A stretch of 64,000 nt of DNA from an uncultured Arachnia sp. (GCA_947493705.1 CANLSH010000016.1:1-64000); one strand, 5' to 3'. Numbered from the stretch's first letter, positions 50,261 to 59,216 are shown. Made by a program: numbers and translations. The notes: generated by a model not told the origin, from the letters alone.

Positions 50261-51211
50261 TCAACCTGTGGCGTTGCTGTCTGGAACCACGACGGTGCCA
50301 GCGTCGCCCTCGATGGCGTTGGTAATGCTGTCCAGATTGGTGATGATGCCCTTGCCGCCGGTGGTCTCCACGAAGCGGCAGATGGCCTCAACCTTGGGGC
50401 CCATGGACCCGGGTGGGAACTGCCCGTCGGCCAGGTGGGTCCGCATTTCCGTCACCGACACCACGCCGATTGCCCGTGCCCTGTCCGTGCCCCAGTCCAG
50501 CCAGGCATTGTCCACGTCGGTGGCCAGAACGAGATGGTTCGCGTTGATCTGGTCGGCCAGTAGAACAGAGTTGAGGTCCTTGTCTATGACGGCCTCCACG
50601 CCATGCAGCTTCTGGTCATCTGCGCGGATGACGGGGATGCCCCCACCACCTCCGGCCACCACCAGGAAGCCGGCATCCAGAAGGGCCGTGATGGCGGATG
50701 CCTCCACTATTTCGATGGGCTGAGGGCTGGCGACCACGCGGCGCCATCCCTGTTCGCCAGTGTCGACGAAGTGCTGGCCCGACATTGAGAGGCGTTTTGC
50801 GATCTCAGCCTCCATGAACCGTCCAACCGGTTTGGTGAAGGCGGTGAAAGCTGGATCATTCGCGTCAACAACGGTGCGCGAGACGACGACGGTGGCACGG
50901 GTGCTGAGCCCTGCCTTTGAGAGCGCGGCATCCAGCGCATTGAGCAGGATGAAACCGATGGAACCCTGTGTATTGGCCACGCACCAGTCCAGGGGAACCG
51001 GGGAGAGGACGGGACTGGCGATGTCATTCTTGGCGAGGATATTGCCCACCTGAGGACCGTTGCCGTGAGACAGCAATACCTGATGGCCCTGGGCAACGAG
51101 TGATGCAATCTGTGGGGCTGCGGCCTCAACGGCGGTGATCTGATGGGTGGGCTGAATGGACTCTTTGGGACCGGTGAGGGCGTTACCGCCGAGGGCCAGA
51201 ACAATTCTCAT
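50261..51211 (-). CDS. arcC: Carbamate kinase
   Basis: 316 aa from ATG 51211. The family start IVLALGGNALTG is followed by LSHGNGPQVGNIL, VVAGGGGGIPVI and the lysine region AVIDKDLNSVLLA. The enzyme transfers the carbamoyl phosphate group to ADP, giving ATP, CO2 and NH3. With FdrA/DUF1116/DUF2877 nearby it matches the E. coli YbcF (AllK) role in the oxamate branch of allantoin breakdown. It is divergent from the ankyrin gene across a TGGTATACCA site, which suggests control by the GntR/FCD protein. Confidence 0.95.
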   Translation of the reverse strand: MRIVLALGGNALTGPKESIQPTHQITAVEAAAPQIASLVAQGHQVLLSHGNGPQVGNILAKNDIASPVLSPVPLDWCVANTQGSIGFILLNALDAALSKAGLSTRATVVVSRTVVDANDPAFTAFTKPVGRFMEAEIAKRLSMSGQHFVDTGEQGWRRVVASPQPIEIVEASAITALLDAGFLVVAGGGGGIPVIRADDQKLHGVEAVIDKDLNSVLLADQINANHLVLATDVDNAWLDWGTDRARAIGVVSVTEMRTHLADGQFPPGSMGPKVEAICRFVETTGGKGIITNLDSITNAIEGDAGTVVVPDSNATG

Positions 51212-51216
51212 GTATT

Positions 51217-51226
51217 TGGTATACCA
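51217..51226. promoter_or_regulatory. Perfect palindrome TGGTATACCA between arcC and the ankyrin gene
   Basis: A 10-bp perfect palindrome, the classic form of GntR/FCD operators. It lies 5-15 bp upstream of the arcC ATG and about 46 bp upstream of the ankyrin start, so it could control both directions. Confidence 0.65.
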
Positions 51227-51272
51227 TATGAGGGTAAGCAACTACGCAACGTAAGAGACTTTGAGGTTCACG

Positions 51273-51878
51273 ATGAGGACAGTCCCGCAGAGCGCAGACC
51301 AGTGGCCCACACTGGTGGCCACAGCCCCCGCCCAGAGAATCTCCGCAGTGATGGGGGACCACGATCTGGACGCAACAGACACCGTGGGCCGCACTGCAGC
51401 ACTGATTGCCGCAAAAGCGGGCCGAATGGATGTGCTCGCCAACCTCATCGAAGCCGGGGCAGACATCAACAAGCAGGACCACATCTGCCTGAATCCCTTC
51501 CTCTGGGGGTGCATCTCCGGAAACCTTGAACTGGTCCGCATGAGCGTCGACGCCGGTGCAGACCTCACCCTGCTCACCCGTTTCGGTGGCGTCGGCATTC
51601 ACCCCCCGGCCGAGAAGGGGCACGTTGAAGTGGTGCGCTACCTGGCAGAGGAGACCGACGTCAATGTCAACCTCACCAACATCTGCGGCTGGACCCCACT
51701 GTTGGAGGCCATCATCCTGCGTGACGGTGGCCCCGCACAGCAGGAAATCGTGAAGCTGCTCCTGGACGCCGGGGCCGATCCCGCCATGGTGGACCAGTGG
51801 GGCGTCAGCCCGCTCCAGCACGCCACGGAGAAGGGCTTCACTGAGATCGCTGAGATCCTCGCGGCAGCCCAGGCCTGA
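51273..51878 (+). CDS. Ankyrin-repeat protein
   Basis: 201 aa from ATG 51273, with GAGG 6 bp upstream. About five ankyrin repeats fill the protein: TVGRTAALIAAKAGRMDVLANLIEAGADIN, FLWGCISGNLELVRMSVDAGADL, GHVEVVRYLAEETDVNV, GWTPLLEAII...IVKLLLDAGADP and GVSPLQHATEKGFTEIAEIL. Such proteins bind other proteins. It begins the forward operon with DUF2877, fdrA and DUF1116, 5 bp before the next gene. An ankyrin protein in an fdrA-type cluster is unusual; a scaffolding role for the enzymes is a guess. Confidence 0.9.
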   Translation: MRTVPQSADQWPTLVATAPAQRISAVMGDHDLDATDTVGRTAALIAAKAGRMDVLANLIEAGADINKQDHICLNPFLWGCISGNLELVRMSVDAGADLTLLTRFGGVGIHPPAEKGHVEVVRYLAEETDVNVNLTNICGWTPLLEAIILRDGGPAQQEIVKLLLDAGADPAMVDQWGVSPLQHATEKGFTEIAEILAAAQA

Positions 51879-51883
51879 TCGAT

Positions 51884-52843
51884 ATGGGCGGCTCCGTGAT
51901 CACGACAGCGTTGGGTGGTGATCGTGACGTGCTCCAGGCTGTCCGCCCGGGGCTGCACGGGCACGTGCACTCAACATTCCGATCCGTCATCAACGTGGCC
52001 ACCGATCATCCGGAACTGCTGAGCCTCACCGCCGCTTCCGTGGCCAGGGCACCCCGATCCATCCAGGTGTGCCTCGATCGTATGGATTGCCACGGAATTG
52101 CCGTGGGTGATGATGTCTTCAGCGACGGTCACACCCTGAGAATCGGTGAGTCCTTCGTCGTGGTTGTGTCTGCCACCCCGGTATGGGCGGAGAACGCCGC
52201 CGATGGTGAGCCCCTGGCCAGGCGTGTGGACGCACTTGAAGCGCTGCTGTCCGCCCCGGAACCGACCCGCAGCATCTCTGCTTTCGAGCGCGCCGTCGAT
52301 GAGCGTGTGCAGAGCGGCATCGAGGCCCTGCAGTCCGCTGTTCTGGTTCGGGACGAGGAGGGCGTGCAGCATGCCGTGGCGTCCCTCGTCGGCCTCGGCA
52401 CCGGCCTCACCCCCACCGGCGACGATGTCCTGACCAGTGCGGCCTTCGTGGCGACCCGTCTGGGAGAACCTTTGGAGCTCCTGCATCGTGGCGTCGCCGG
52501 GGTCGTTGAATCCGGGGCCACCAATGACATCTCCCTCACGGCCATGCGCTGTGCTCTGCGTGGACGAGCCGTCCAACCCATCGAGGACCTCTACACATGG
52601 CTCTGCGGAGGCAACATGCACAATCCCCACAAACTCGTGGCCGACGTACAAGCGATCGGCCACACCTCAGGGGCGGACCTGGCACTGGGTCTGATCTCCG
52701 CTGTCCGCCTCTACCTGGAGATCACGCGAATAAGGGAGTCGCCTGACTCGCGTGCCCCCGCATCCCGCTCAGCTTCGTTGTTGTCGGTCGCCGAACGATC
52801 GAGTGGGACTCCCTCCTCCGCCTTGCTGTGCGGGCGCGGATGA
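51884..52843 (+). CDS. DUF2877 protein (YlbF/AllH-like)
   Basis: 319 aa from ATG 51884. The conserved DUF2877 core is GLGTGLTPTGDDVLTSAAF, with SGATNDISLTAMRCALRG and CGGNMHNPHKLV later. In E. coli the homologue YlbF (AllH) is, from memory, a subunit of the oxamate carbamoyltransferase with FdrA and YlbE. A C-terminal tail of about 35 residues after VRLYLEITRI has no counterpart that I recognise. It precedes fdrA by 58 bp. Confidence 0.85.
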   Translation: MGGSVITTALGGDRDVLQAVRPGLHGHVHSTFRSVINVATDHPELLSLTAASVARAPRSIQVCLDRMDCHGIAVGDDVFSDGHTLRIGESFVVVVSATPVWAENAADGEPLARRVDALEALLSAPEPTRSISAFERAVDERVQSGIEALQSAVLVRDEEGVQHAVASLVGLGTGLTPTGDDVLTSAAFVATRLGEPLELLHRGVAGVVESGATNDISLTAMRCALRGRAVQPIEDLYTWLCGGNMHNPHKLVADVQAIGHTSGADLALGLISAVRLYLEITRIRESPDSRAPASRSASLLSVAERSSGTPSSALLCGRG

Positions 52844-52901
52844 CCCACTCGTTTTGTCGGCGCCCCTATCCGCGCAACCTCCTAGAAAGTCAGGAAAGCT
52901 G

Positions 52902-54461
52902 ATGTCCACTCGAACTCTCGTCAAGAAGAACACCTACATCGACTCCGTGTCGCTGATGTCGATCTCCACCAAGGCCAATGCCCTGCCCGGCGTCACGAAC
53001 GCCGTCGCAGCCATGGCGACGTCCATGAACAAGGCCATCCTCACTGATCAAGGCCTGATCACGGCTGAGATTGAGGATGCCACCCCCGGCGACCTCGTCC
53101 TCATCGTCGTCACCGACGACGAGGACTCGGGCGATGAGGCGCTTGAAGGGCTCGTCGCCCTGCTGGACCGCAAGCCCGCCGCCGATTCCGGTGACTCCGT
53201 CTCGTACCACACGGTTGCCAGCGCAGCAGAGGCCCGCACACAGGCAAATATGGCCGTCATCTCCGTCAACGGCGCCTTCGCGGCGCGCGAGGCGCACGCC
53301 GCCCTCGACAGCGGCCTGAACGTCATGCTGTTCTCGGACAACGTCGCCCTCGACGACGAGATCGCACTCAAGAAGAAGGCCCATGAGAAGGGCCTCCTGA
53401 TGATGGGACCGGACTGCGGCACCGCCATCCTGGGGGGCGTCTCGCTCTGCTTCGCCAATGAGGTCCGCCGAGGCCGTATCGGCATCGTCGGCGCCTCGGG
53501 AACCGGGTCCCAGGAGATGAGCGTCCGCATCCATGACTTCGGAGCGGGTGTCTCACAGCTCATCGGCACCGGCGGTCGCGACCTCAGTAAGGAGGTGGGC
53601 GGCATCATGATGCTGGACAGCATCGAGGCGCTCGACGCCGATCCCGGCACCGACGTCATCGTTGTCATCTCCAAGCCTCCCGCGGCAGAAGTGGCGGCCA
53701 AGGTGCTGGATCGCCTGGCCGCTTCGGACAAACCCTCGGTGGCCTGCTTCCTCGGAGCCGGGGACGACATCGCGGCCGAGGCTGAGAAGCGCGGCATTGT
53801 CTTCTCTAACCGCACCAAGCCCGCCGCCCTGGAAGCCGTCAAGTTGACCGGCATCCGTGAAGAGGATCTGGATCTGCACTCGTTGAACTGGCCGCTGATC
53901 GAAGAGGTCCGCGGCAAGCTGACTCCGGAACAGAAGTACATTCGTGCCCTCTACTGCGGCGGCACAATCTGCGACGAGGCGATGTTCCTCGCCATGGAGA
54001 AGTACACGGATGTCTACTCCAACATCCGCAAGGAGCCCGAGTTCAAACTTGGGGGCACCGACCCGTCGCGCGCCCACACATTCCTTGATTTCGGCGAGGA
54101 CGAATTCACCCAGGGCAAGCCCCACCCCATGATTGATCCCTCCAACCGCATCGCACGCTTCCTGGAAGAAGCAAAGGATCCGGAGGTGGGCGTCATCGTC
54201 CTGGACTTCGTGCTGGGCTACGGCTCAAACCCCGATCCAGTCGGCGTGATGATGCCAGCGTTCAAACAGGCCAAGGAACTGGCCGCCTCCGAGGGTCGCC
54301 ACCTCGAAATTCTGGCTTACATCCTCGGCACTGATGCTGATTCCCAGGATCTCGACGATCAGGTGGCCAAGTTGGCCGAGGCCGACGTCACCTGGGCCTC
54401 CTCCTCCACCAATACGGGCCTGCTCGCCCGCGAATTCGTCTCGAAGGGAGACAGGGCATGA
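52902..54461 (+). CDS. fdrA: FdrA-family protein (AllF-like)
   Basis: 519 aa from ATG 52902, with AGGAAAGCTG upstream. It has two acyl-CoA-ligase-like Rossmann repeats: MMGPDCGTAILGGVSLCFANEVRRG with IGIVGASGTGSQEM, then ALYCGGTICDEAMFLAME and DFVLGYGSNPDPVGVM. In E. coli FdrA is a subunit of the anaerobic oxamate carbamoyltransferase; elsewhere its chemistry is unproven. Translationally coupled to the DUF1116 gene (ATGA). Confidence 0.93.
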   Translation: MSTRTLVKKNTYIDSVSLMSISTKANALPGVTNAVAAMATSMNKAILTDQGLITAEIEDATPGDLVLIVVTDDEDSGDEALEGLVALLDRKPAADSGDSVSYHTVASAAEARTQANMAVISVNGAFAAREAHAALDSGLNVMLFSDNVALDDEIALKKKAHEKGLLMMGPDCGTAILGGVSLCFANEVRRGRIGIVGASGTGSQEMSVRIHDFGAGVSQLIGTGGRDLSKEVGGIMMLDSIEALDADPGTDVIVVISKPPAAEVAAKVLDRLAASDKPSVACFLGAGDDIAAEAEKRGIVFSNRTKPAALEAVKLTGIREEDLDLHSLNWPLIEEVRGKLTPEQKYIRALYCGGTICDEAMFLAMEKYTDVYSNIRKEPEFKLGGTDPSRAHTFLDFGEDEFTQGKPHPMIDPSNRIARFLEEAKDPEVGVIVLDFVLGYGSNPDPVGVMMPAFKQAKELAASEGRHLEILAYILGTDADSQDLDDQVAKLAEADVTWASSSTNTGLLAREFVSKGDRA

Positions 54462-55882
54462 GCCCCATCACAGATCTGTTCAATTCTCCGCTGTCAGTCA
54501 TCAACGTGGGCGCCGCCATGTTTGCCGAAGACATCGAAACCCAGGGTGCACCCGTCACGCATCTTGAGTGGAGCCCGCCCGGCGGTGGTCGTCCCGACGT
54601 CGTCGAGGCGCTCACAAAGATGGCGCAAACCGACGTCGCTGAGCGGATCGAAGCAGCCAACAAGAAGGCCGTTGAACGCATCATCAACTCACAACCGGTG
54701 CTTGTGGGTTTCGCCCCCGCCATTGAGGTTGTGCCGGGCATGACGAAGACCACCATCCTGCACGCCGGACCGCCCATCGCCTACGACCGCATGGCGGGCG
54801 CCATGAAGGGTGCCGTCACCGGCGCGTTGGTGTTCGAGGGTCTGGCCAAGGACATTGATGAGGCAGACGAGGTGGCGCGCTCCGGCGACATCACCTTTGC
54901 TCCCTGCCACGAGCACGACTGCGTCGGCTCCATGGCTGGCGTCACGTCCGCGTCAATGTTCATGCACATCGTGGAGAATCGCCCCTATGGCAACCGCGCC
55001 TACACAAACCTGTCGGAGCAGCTCGCCAAGATCCTTCGGATGGGCGCCAATGACCAGAGCGTCATCGACCGCCTCAACTGGATGCGCGACGTGTTGGGCC
55101 CCATCCTGCGTGACGCCATGGAGTCAGCCGGTGAGATCGACCTCCGCATGATGTTGGCGCAAGGCCTTCACATGGGAGATGAGGCGCACAACCGCAACAA
55201 TGCCGGCACGACTCTGCTCATCCAGGCGCTGGCGCCCCACATCCTGAACTCCAGCTTCTCCACCAAAGATCAGCAGGACGTCTTCAACTTCGTGAAGAGT
55301 TCCGAATACTTCTCCGGGCCCACGTGGATGGCCACCTCCAAAGCCGCACTGGACTCGGCCAAGGGCATCGAGGACTCCACGGTCGTGGTGGCCATGTGTC
55401 GCAACGGCGTCGAGTTCGGCGTTCGCGTCGCCGGGACCGGCGATCAGTGGTTCACCGGTCCCGCCCAGTTCGTCGAGGGTCCGCTGTTCGCCGGTTTCAC
55501 GGCGGAGGACAAAGGCTTGGACATTGGTGATTCGGCCATCACCGAGACCTACGGCATCGGTGGCTTTGCCATGGCGTGCGCCCCGGCGATCGTTCCACTT
55601 GTTGGTGGAACCGTCTCGGAGGCCATCGAGTACTCCCGTGCCATGATGCAGATCACCACGGACACCAATCCCAACCTGACCATCCCCATCCTCGGTTTCC
55701 GCGGTGTGGCCACCGGCATTGACGTTCGCAAGGTGGAGGAGACAGGCATGTTGCCGATCATCAACACCGCCATCGCGCACAAAGACGCAGGCATCGGCAT
55801 GATCGGTGCTGGCCTCACCCACCCGCCCCTCGAGGTGTTCCACGAAGCCACGCTCGCTCTCGCCGGAAGGTTCGCACAGTGA
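54458..55882 (+). CDS. DUF1116 protein (YlbE/AllG-like)
   Basis: 474 aa from ATG 54458, overlapping the fdrA stop by 4 bp. The DUF1116 blocks are visible: NVGAAMFAEDIETQGAPVTHLEWSPP, GDEAHNRNNAGTTLL and FLPCHEHDCVGSMAGVTS-like FAPCHEHDC. With FdrA and DUF2877 it forms the E. coli-type oxamate carbamoyltransferase set. Its stop overlaps the permease start. Confidence 0.9.
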   Translation: MSPITDLFNSPLSVINVGAAMFAEDIETQGAPVTHLEWSPPGGGRPDVVEALTKMAQTDVAERIEAANKKAVERIINSQPVLVGFAPAIEVVPGMTKTTILHAGPPIAYDRMAGAMKGAVTGALVFEGLAKDIDEADEVARSGDITFAPCHEHDCVGSMAGVTSASMFMHIVENRPYGNRAYTNLSEQLAKILRMGANDQSVIDRLNWMRDVLGPILRDAMESAGEIDLRMMLAQGLHMGDEAHNRNNAGTTLLIQALAPHILNSSFSTKDQQDVFNFVKSSEYFSGPTWMATSKAALDSAKGIEDSTVVVAMCRNGVEFGVRVAGTGDQWFTGPAQFVEGPLFAGFTAEDKGLDIGDSAITETYGIGGFAMACAPAIVPLVGGTVSEAIEYSRAMMQITTDTNPNLTIPILGFRGVATGIDVRKVEETGMLPIINTAIAHKDAGIGMIGAGLTHPPLEVFHEATLALAGRFAQ

Positions 55883-57585
55883 GCTCCGCCACCGCCACAG
55901 ACTCCAGCCCCGTCAACAAGCGGATGCCGCTTCCACTGTGGAAGAAGGGCGACCTGGCTGCCTTCTTCGCCCTGTTCACCAACAACCTCACCAACCTCCT
56001 CACGGTCATTGCGCTGCTGACCGTGGTCGTTGGGCTGCCGACGGAATTCGTGTTCGGTCGGATCGTCCCGGCTTTCGGGCTTGGCGTGTTCATGGCCTCG
56101 GTCGCCTACGTGATTTTCGCGAACCGGATGGCCAGACGACTCGGTCGCACGGACATCACCGCGCTTCCCTCTGGCCCGGCCGCACCGGCGATCTTCACGA
56201 TCACCTTCTTGGTGCTGCTGCCAGTGTTCACCACAACGAATGACCCGGCCCTGGCGATGGGCATCGCGCTCGTGTGGGGTTTCATCGAAAATGTCATTCT
56301 CTTCGTGGGTGCATTCCTCGGGGACGCTCTGCGCCGCGCCGTGCCACGCACCGTGCTCCTGGCCTGCCTCGCGGGGCTTGGACTGTTGCTTCTTGCGATG
56401 AACCCGATGCTGCAGTCTTTCGGCACTCCAGTGGTCTCCTTCGTGGTGCTGACGCTCATCTTCATCAACTGGTTCGGCAAGTCGCCGATCTTCAAGAAGC
56501 TGCCCACCGGCCTCATCCTGCTCGTCGTCGGCACTGCTCTCGGTTGGGCGTTCGGGCTCATGTCACCCGACGCCATCCGGGAAGCTCTTGCAGGAGCGGG
56601 CTTCACCCCGCCGCAGGTGCACGTGAACGAGATCTGGGAGTACTTCGGAGTTGCCCTTCCCTACATTGCTTCGGCTGTGCCACTGGCGCTGGCCAACTTC
56701 GTCTTCGACATCGAGAACATCGAAGCCGCCCACACCGAGGGAGACCCGTACCCGACGCGCCCTGTGATCCTGGCTGACTCTGGCGCTGGCTTCATCGGCA
56801 ACATCTTCGGCAGCCCCTTCCCTGTGACCGTCTATGTGGGCCACTCTGCCTACAAAGCCATGGGCGCAGGCGTTGGCTACACCCTGCTCAACGGCTTCGC
56901 CATGCTGGTGGTGGGTCTGTTCAGTCTGGGTAGCCTCCTGCTGTCGATCATTCCGCTCGCAGCGATCGCCCCCATTCTCATCTTCATCGGCGTGGTGACC
57001 GCCAACCAGGTGGTGCGGGAGACGCCACGCATCGAGGTACCGGTCATTTTCATCGCGATGTTCCCGTGGATCGCCAACTGGGGCCTCGCCCTGGCCGGCA
57101 ACGCCATGAAAGCCGCCGGGACAAACGCCGGTGAGGTCGGTTTCGCCGCGCTCGACGCAGCCGGAACCAACTACACCGGTCTGTACGCTCTGGGCAACGG
57201 CGCACCGCTGACCTCACTGATCTGGGGCTGCATTGCCATCTTCGCCATCCGCAACAGGACCATCGCAGCCGCGGTCAGCGCGCTGGTGGGCGGAGGATTG
57301 GCCTTCTTCGGAATCATTCATGAGGGGGCGCCCGTGGTGGGTGGGGAGCGGCCAACTGCTTTCCTCATCGCCTACGGCATGGTGGCTCTGCTGTTCCTCC
57401 TCAAGTGGGTGCCGGACAAGCGGGACCCGGACGTCTACGTCTATTCCGACGAGGACAGCTCGGAGACCGAAATCCCGTTGGCCGCAGTCGCTACCGCATC
57501 GAACACCAGTGATCCCAAGGTGGACGGTACGGCGCGATTCGGTGGCGTCACCGACAACAGGCGTGACGTGGAGTCCGACCGATAG
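55879..57585 (+). CDS. NCS2-like (xanthine/uracil permease-type) transporter
   Basis: 568 aa from GTG 55879, overlapping the DUF1116 stop by 4 bp. About 13 hydrophobic segments. The first helices (FFALFTNNLTNLLTVIALLT) and NFVFDIENIEAAHTEGD, GAGFIGNIFGSPFPVTVYVGH in the middle match the AzgA/NCS2 pattern. A 60-residue hydrophilic C-terminal tail follows. It probably imports the substrate handled by the carbamoyltransferase, such as a ureide, oxamate derivative or nucleobase; the exact compound cannot be read. Confidence 0.87.
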   Translation: MSSATATDSSPVNKRMPLPLWKKGDLAAFFALFTNNLTNLLTVIALLTVVVGLPTEFVFGRIVPAFGLGVFMASVAYVIFANRMARRLGRTDITALPSGPAAPAIFTITFLVLLPVFTTTNDPALAMGIALVWGFIENVILFVGAFLGDALRRAVPRTVLLACLAGLGLLLLAMNPMLQSFGTPVVSFVVLTLIFINWFGKSPIFKKLPTGLILLVVGTALGWAFGLMSPDAIREALAGAGFTPPQVHVNEIWEYFGVALPYIASAVPLALANFVFDIENIEAAHTEGDPYPTRPVILADSGAGFIGNIFGSPFPVTVYVGHSAYKAMGAGVGYTLLNGFAMLVVGLFSLGSLLLSIIPLAAIAPILIFIGVVTANQVVRETPRIEVPVIFIAMFPWIANWGLALAGNAMKAAGTNAGEVGFAALDAAGTNYTGLYALGNGAPLTSLIWGCIAIFAIRNRTIAAAVSALVGGGLAFFGIIHEGAPVVGGERPTAFLIAYGMVALLFLLKWVPDKRDPDVYVYSDEDSSETEIPLAAVATASNTSDPKVDGTARFGGVTDNRRDVESDR

Positions 57586-57612
57586 GGCGCGATCGCTGAG
57601 TGAGACGTGACA

Positions 57613-57651
57613 CGGCGGGTCCGCCATCCCCCCAGATGGACGGACCCGCCG
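57613..57651 (+). terminator. Hairpin terminator after the permease gene
   Basis: CGGCGGGTCCGCCAT (57613-57627) pairs with ATGGACGGACCCGCCG (57636-57651) with one bulged A and an 8-nt loop. It lies 28 bp after the stop and would end the whole forward operon. Confidence 0.75.
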
Positions 57652-57778
57652 CTGTATGTGGGACGTCAGCTGCCGCTGGGCCGACGAGAGCTGGACGGAC
57701 GGCCGGAGACGATGGCCAGGACTTGTCTCTCCGGCAGATCGGTGACGTCTCACCTAAGCTAGCCTGTTGTTGATGATG

Positions 57779-57842
57779 TGTCAACTACATACGTGGCAAA
57801 GGTGTGCTCGCAGGCTTCTGTGTGACATGTCAACTATATGCG
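57779..57842 (+). promoter_or_regulatory. Two copies of TGTCAACTAYATRCG
   Basis: Copies at 57779-57793 and 57828-57842 (13 of 15 bases identical), 49 bp apart. The second fills the spacer between the proposed -35 and -10 of the MarR gene. Likely autorepression sites for the MarR protein. Confidence 0.5.
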
Positions 57843-57849
57843 CTACAAT
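57822..57849 (+). promoter_or_regulatory. Promoter of the MarR-wrbA operon, leaderless
   Basis: -35 GTGACA (57822-57827), 16-bp spacer, -10 TACAAT (57844-57849). Six bases later comes ATG 57856, so the transcript should start at or next to the start codon. Leaderless mRNAs of this layout are common in Actinomycetota. Confidence 0.55.
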
Positions 57850-57855
57850 GAAGTC

Positions 57856-58374
57856 ATGATGTCGTCCACTCCTTGGCTCAGCGATGCTGAGCAGCGCGCC
57901 TGGCGGAGCTGGATCGCGGTCAGCGCGCAGCTCCCCACCGTGTTGCACCGTCAGTTGCAACGCGACTCTGCCCTGTCACTGCAGGACTTCGAAGTTCTCG
58001 TCCATCTGACCGAGACCGCAGAGCAGCGAGCGCGGGTAGCTGATCTGGCCAACACTCTCCAGTGGGAGCGCAGCCGGCTGTCCCATCACATCAAGCGCAT
58101 GGAAACCCGTGGTTTGGTGATCCGTGAGGAATGTGTCGAGGACGGCCGCGGAGCCTACGTCGTACTGACTGAGGTTGGGCTGGCAGCCATCAAAAGCGCC
58201 GCCCCGGGCCATGCACGGACCGTCAAGGAACTCGTCTTCAGTACCCTGACAACGCAAGAGCTCGAAGGGTTCACGCGGACGGCGGAGAAAGTCCTCGCGC
58301 GCCTGAACGAGCCCATCCCACACACACTTGTACCGAACCGGACAAGAATCTCAACCGTAAAGGACACAGTATGA
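57856..58374 (+). CDS. MarR-family regulator
   Basis: 172 aa from ATG 57856, chosen on the leaderless promoter layout; ATG 57838 and 57859 are in frame. The winged helix is at residues 25-110: QRDSALSLQDFEVLVHLTE, ARVADLANTLQWERSRLSHHIKRMETRGLV and the wing REECVEDGRGAYVVLT. The single Cys in REECVED could sense quinones or oxidants, as in some MarR proteins, but this is only a possibility. The stop overlaps the wrbA start (ATGA), and the two repeats in the promoter point to autorepression. Confidence 0.9.
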   Translation: MMSSTPWLSDAEQRAWRSWIAVSAQLPTVLHRQLQRDSALSLQDFEVLVHLTETAEQRARVADLANTLQWERSRLSHHIKRMETRGLVIREECVEDGRGAYVVLTEVGLAAIKSAAPGHARTVKELVFSTLTTQELEGFTRTAEKVLARLNEPIPHTLVPNRTRISTVKDTV

Positions 58375-58967
58375 CCAAGCTCGCAATCATCTACTACTCG
58401 GCGACGGGCCACGGCACCACGATGGCTGAGCACGTTGAGCGCTTCGCCCAGGAGGCCGGTGCTGACGTGCGGCTGCGTCACGTGCGTGAAACAGTGGATC
58501 CGTCGGTGTTTGCAGAGAACCCCGCGTGGCGTGCCAACTACGAGGCAACCAAAGACCTCCCGGAAGCATCCGGGGACGACATCGTCTGGGCCGACGCCGT
58601 GATATTCGGCTCGCCCACCAGGTACTCCAGCGTGGCCGGATCCTTCCAGACCTTCATCGATACCCTCGGCGGACACTGGGCCCAGGGGAAGCTGGCGAAC
58701 AAGGCGTACGCCGCTTTCACCTCCTCGCAGACTCTGCACGGTGGCCAGGAGACGACACTGCAGCAGATTTACCAGATGGTCATGCACTTCGGCGGTATCG
58801 TCGTCGCTCCGGGCTACACAGCGCCGCTGAAGTTCGCCGACGGCAACCCCTACGGTGTTTCGCACGTCACGGGCCCCGACAACCAGAATGAGCCGACGCA
58901 GGCCACCATTGATGCGCTTGAGCACATGACTGAGCGTGTCATCGACATCGCTGGGCGTCTGGCCTGA
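58371..58967 (+). CDS. wrbA: WrbA-like NAD(P)H:quinone oxidoreductase
   Basis: 198 aa from ATG 58371, coupled to the MarR stop by ATGA. Flavodoxin fold: YYSATGHGTTMAEH for FMN phosphate, GSPTRYSSVAGSFQTFID and TSSQTLHGGQETTLQQIY, all typical of WrbA. It reduces quinones by two electrons, avoiding semiquinone radicals. A MarR-quinone reductase pair is a common quinone or electrophile stress module. Ends 22 bp before a hairpin. Confidence 0.93.
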   Translation: MTKLAIIYYSATGHGTTMAEHVERFAQEAGADVRLRHVRETVDPSVFAENPAWRANYEATKDLPEASGDDIVWADAVIFGSPTRYSSVAGSFQTFIDTLGGHWAQGKLANKAYAAFTSSQTLHGGQETTLQQIYQMVMHFGGIVVAPGYTAPLKFADGNPYGVSHVTGPDNQNEPTQATIDALEHMTERVIDIAGRLA

Positions 58968-58989
58968 CAGAAGCGTCTATGAGATGCCG

Positions 58990-59032
58990 CTGCGGCTCCA
59001 CATCCCACAAAGCGACGGGGGTGGAGCCGCAG
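58990..59032 (+). terminator. Hairpin after wrbA
   Basis: CTGCGGCTCCAC (58990-59001) pairs perfectly with GTGGAGCCGCAG (59021-59032); loop 19 nt. Outer GATGC/GCATC (58983-58987, 59036-59040) could extend it. TTT follows the stem. Confidence 0.7.
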
Positions 59033-59216
59033 TTTGCATCTGTGGAGCGGACGTCAAACGCCCCGACGACCGGACACGCAGCATCGAGTCTGCGCCGAGG
59101 CGATATACGGCTTGGTGAGCACTGATGGCGTCGTGTCCGGCCAGGACATGACGGGGCGACGCACCTCGCAACCGTGAAAGAATGCAGTCAATGAGCAATT
59201 GGGCGAGGGTGATGGC

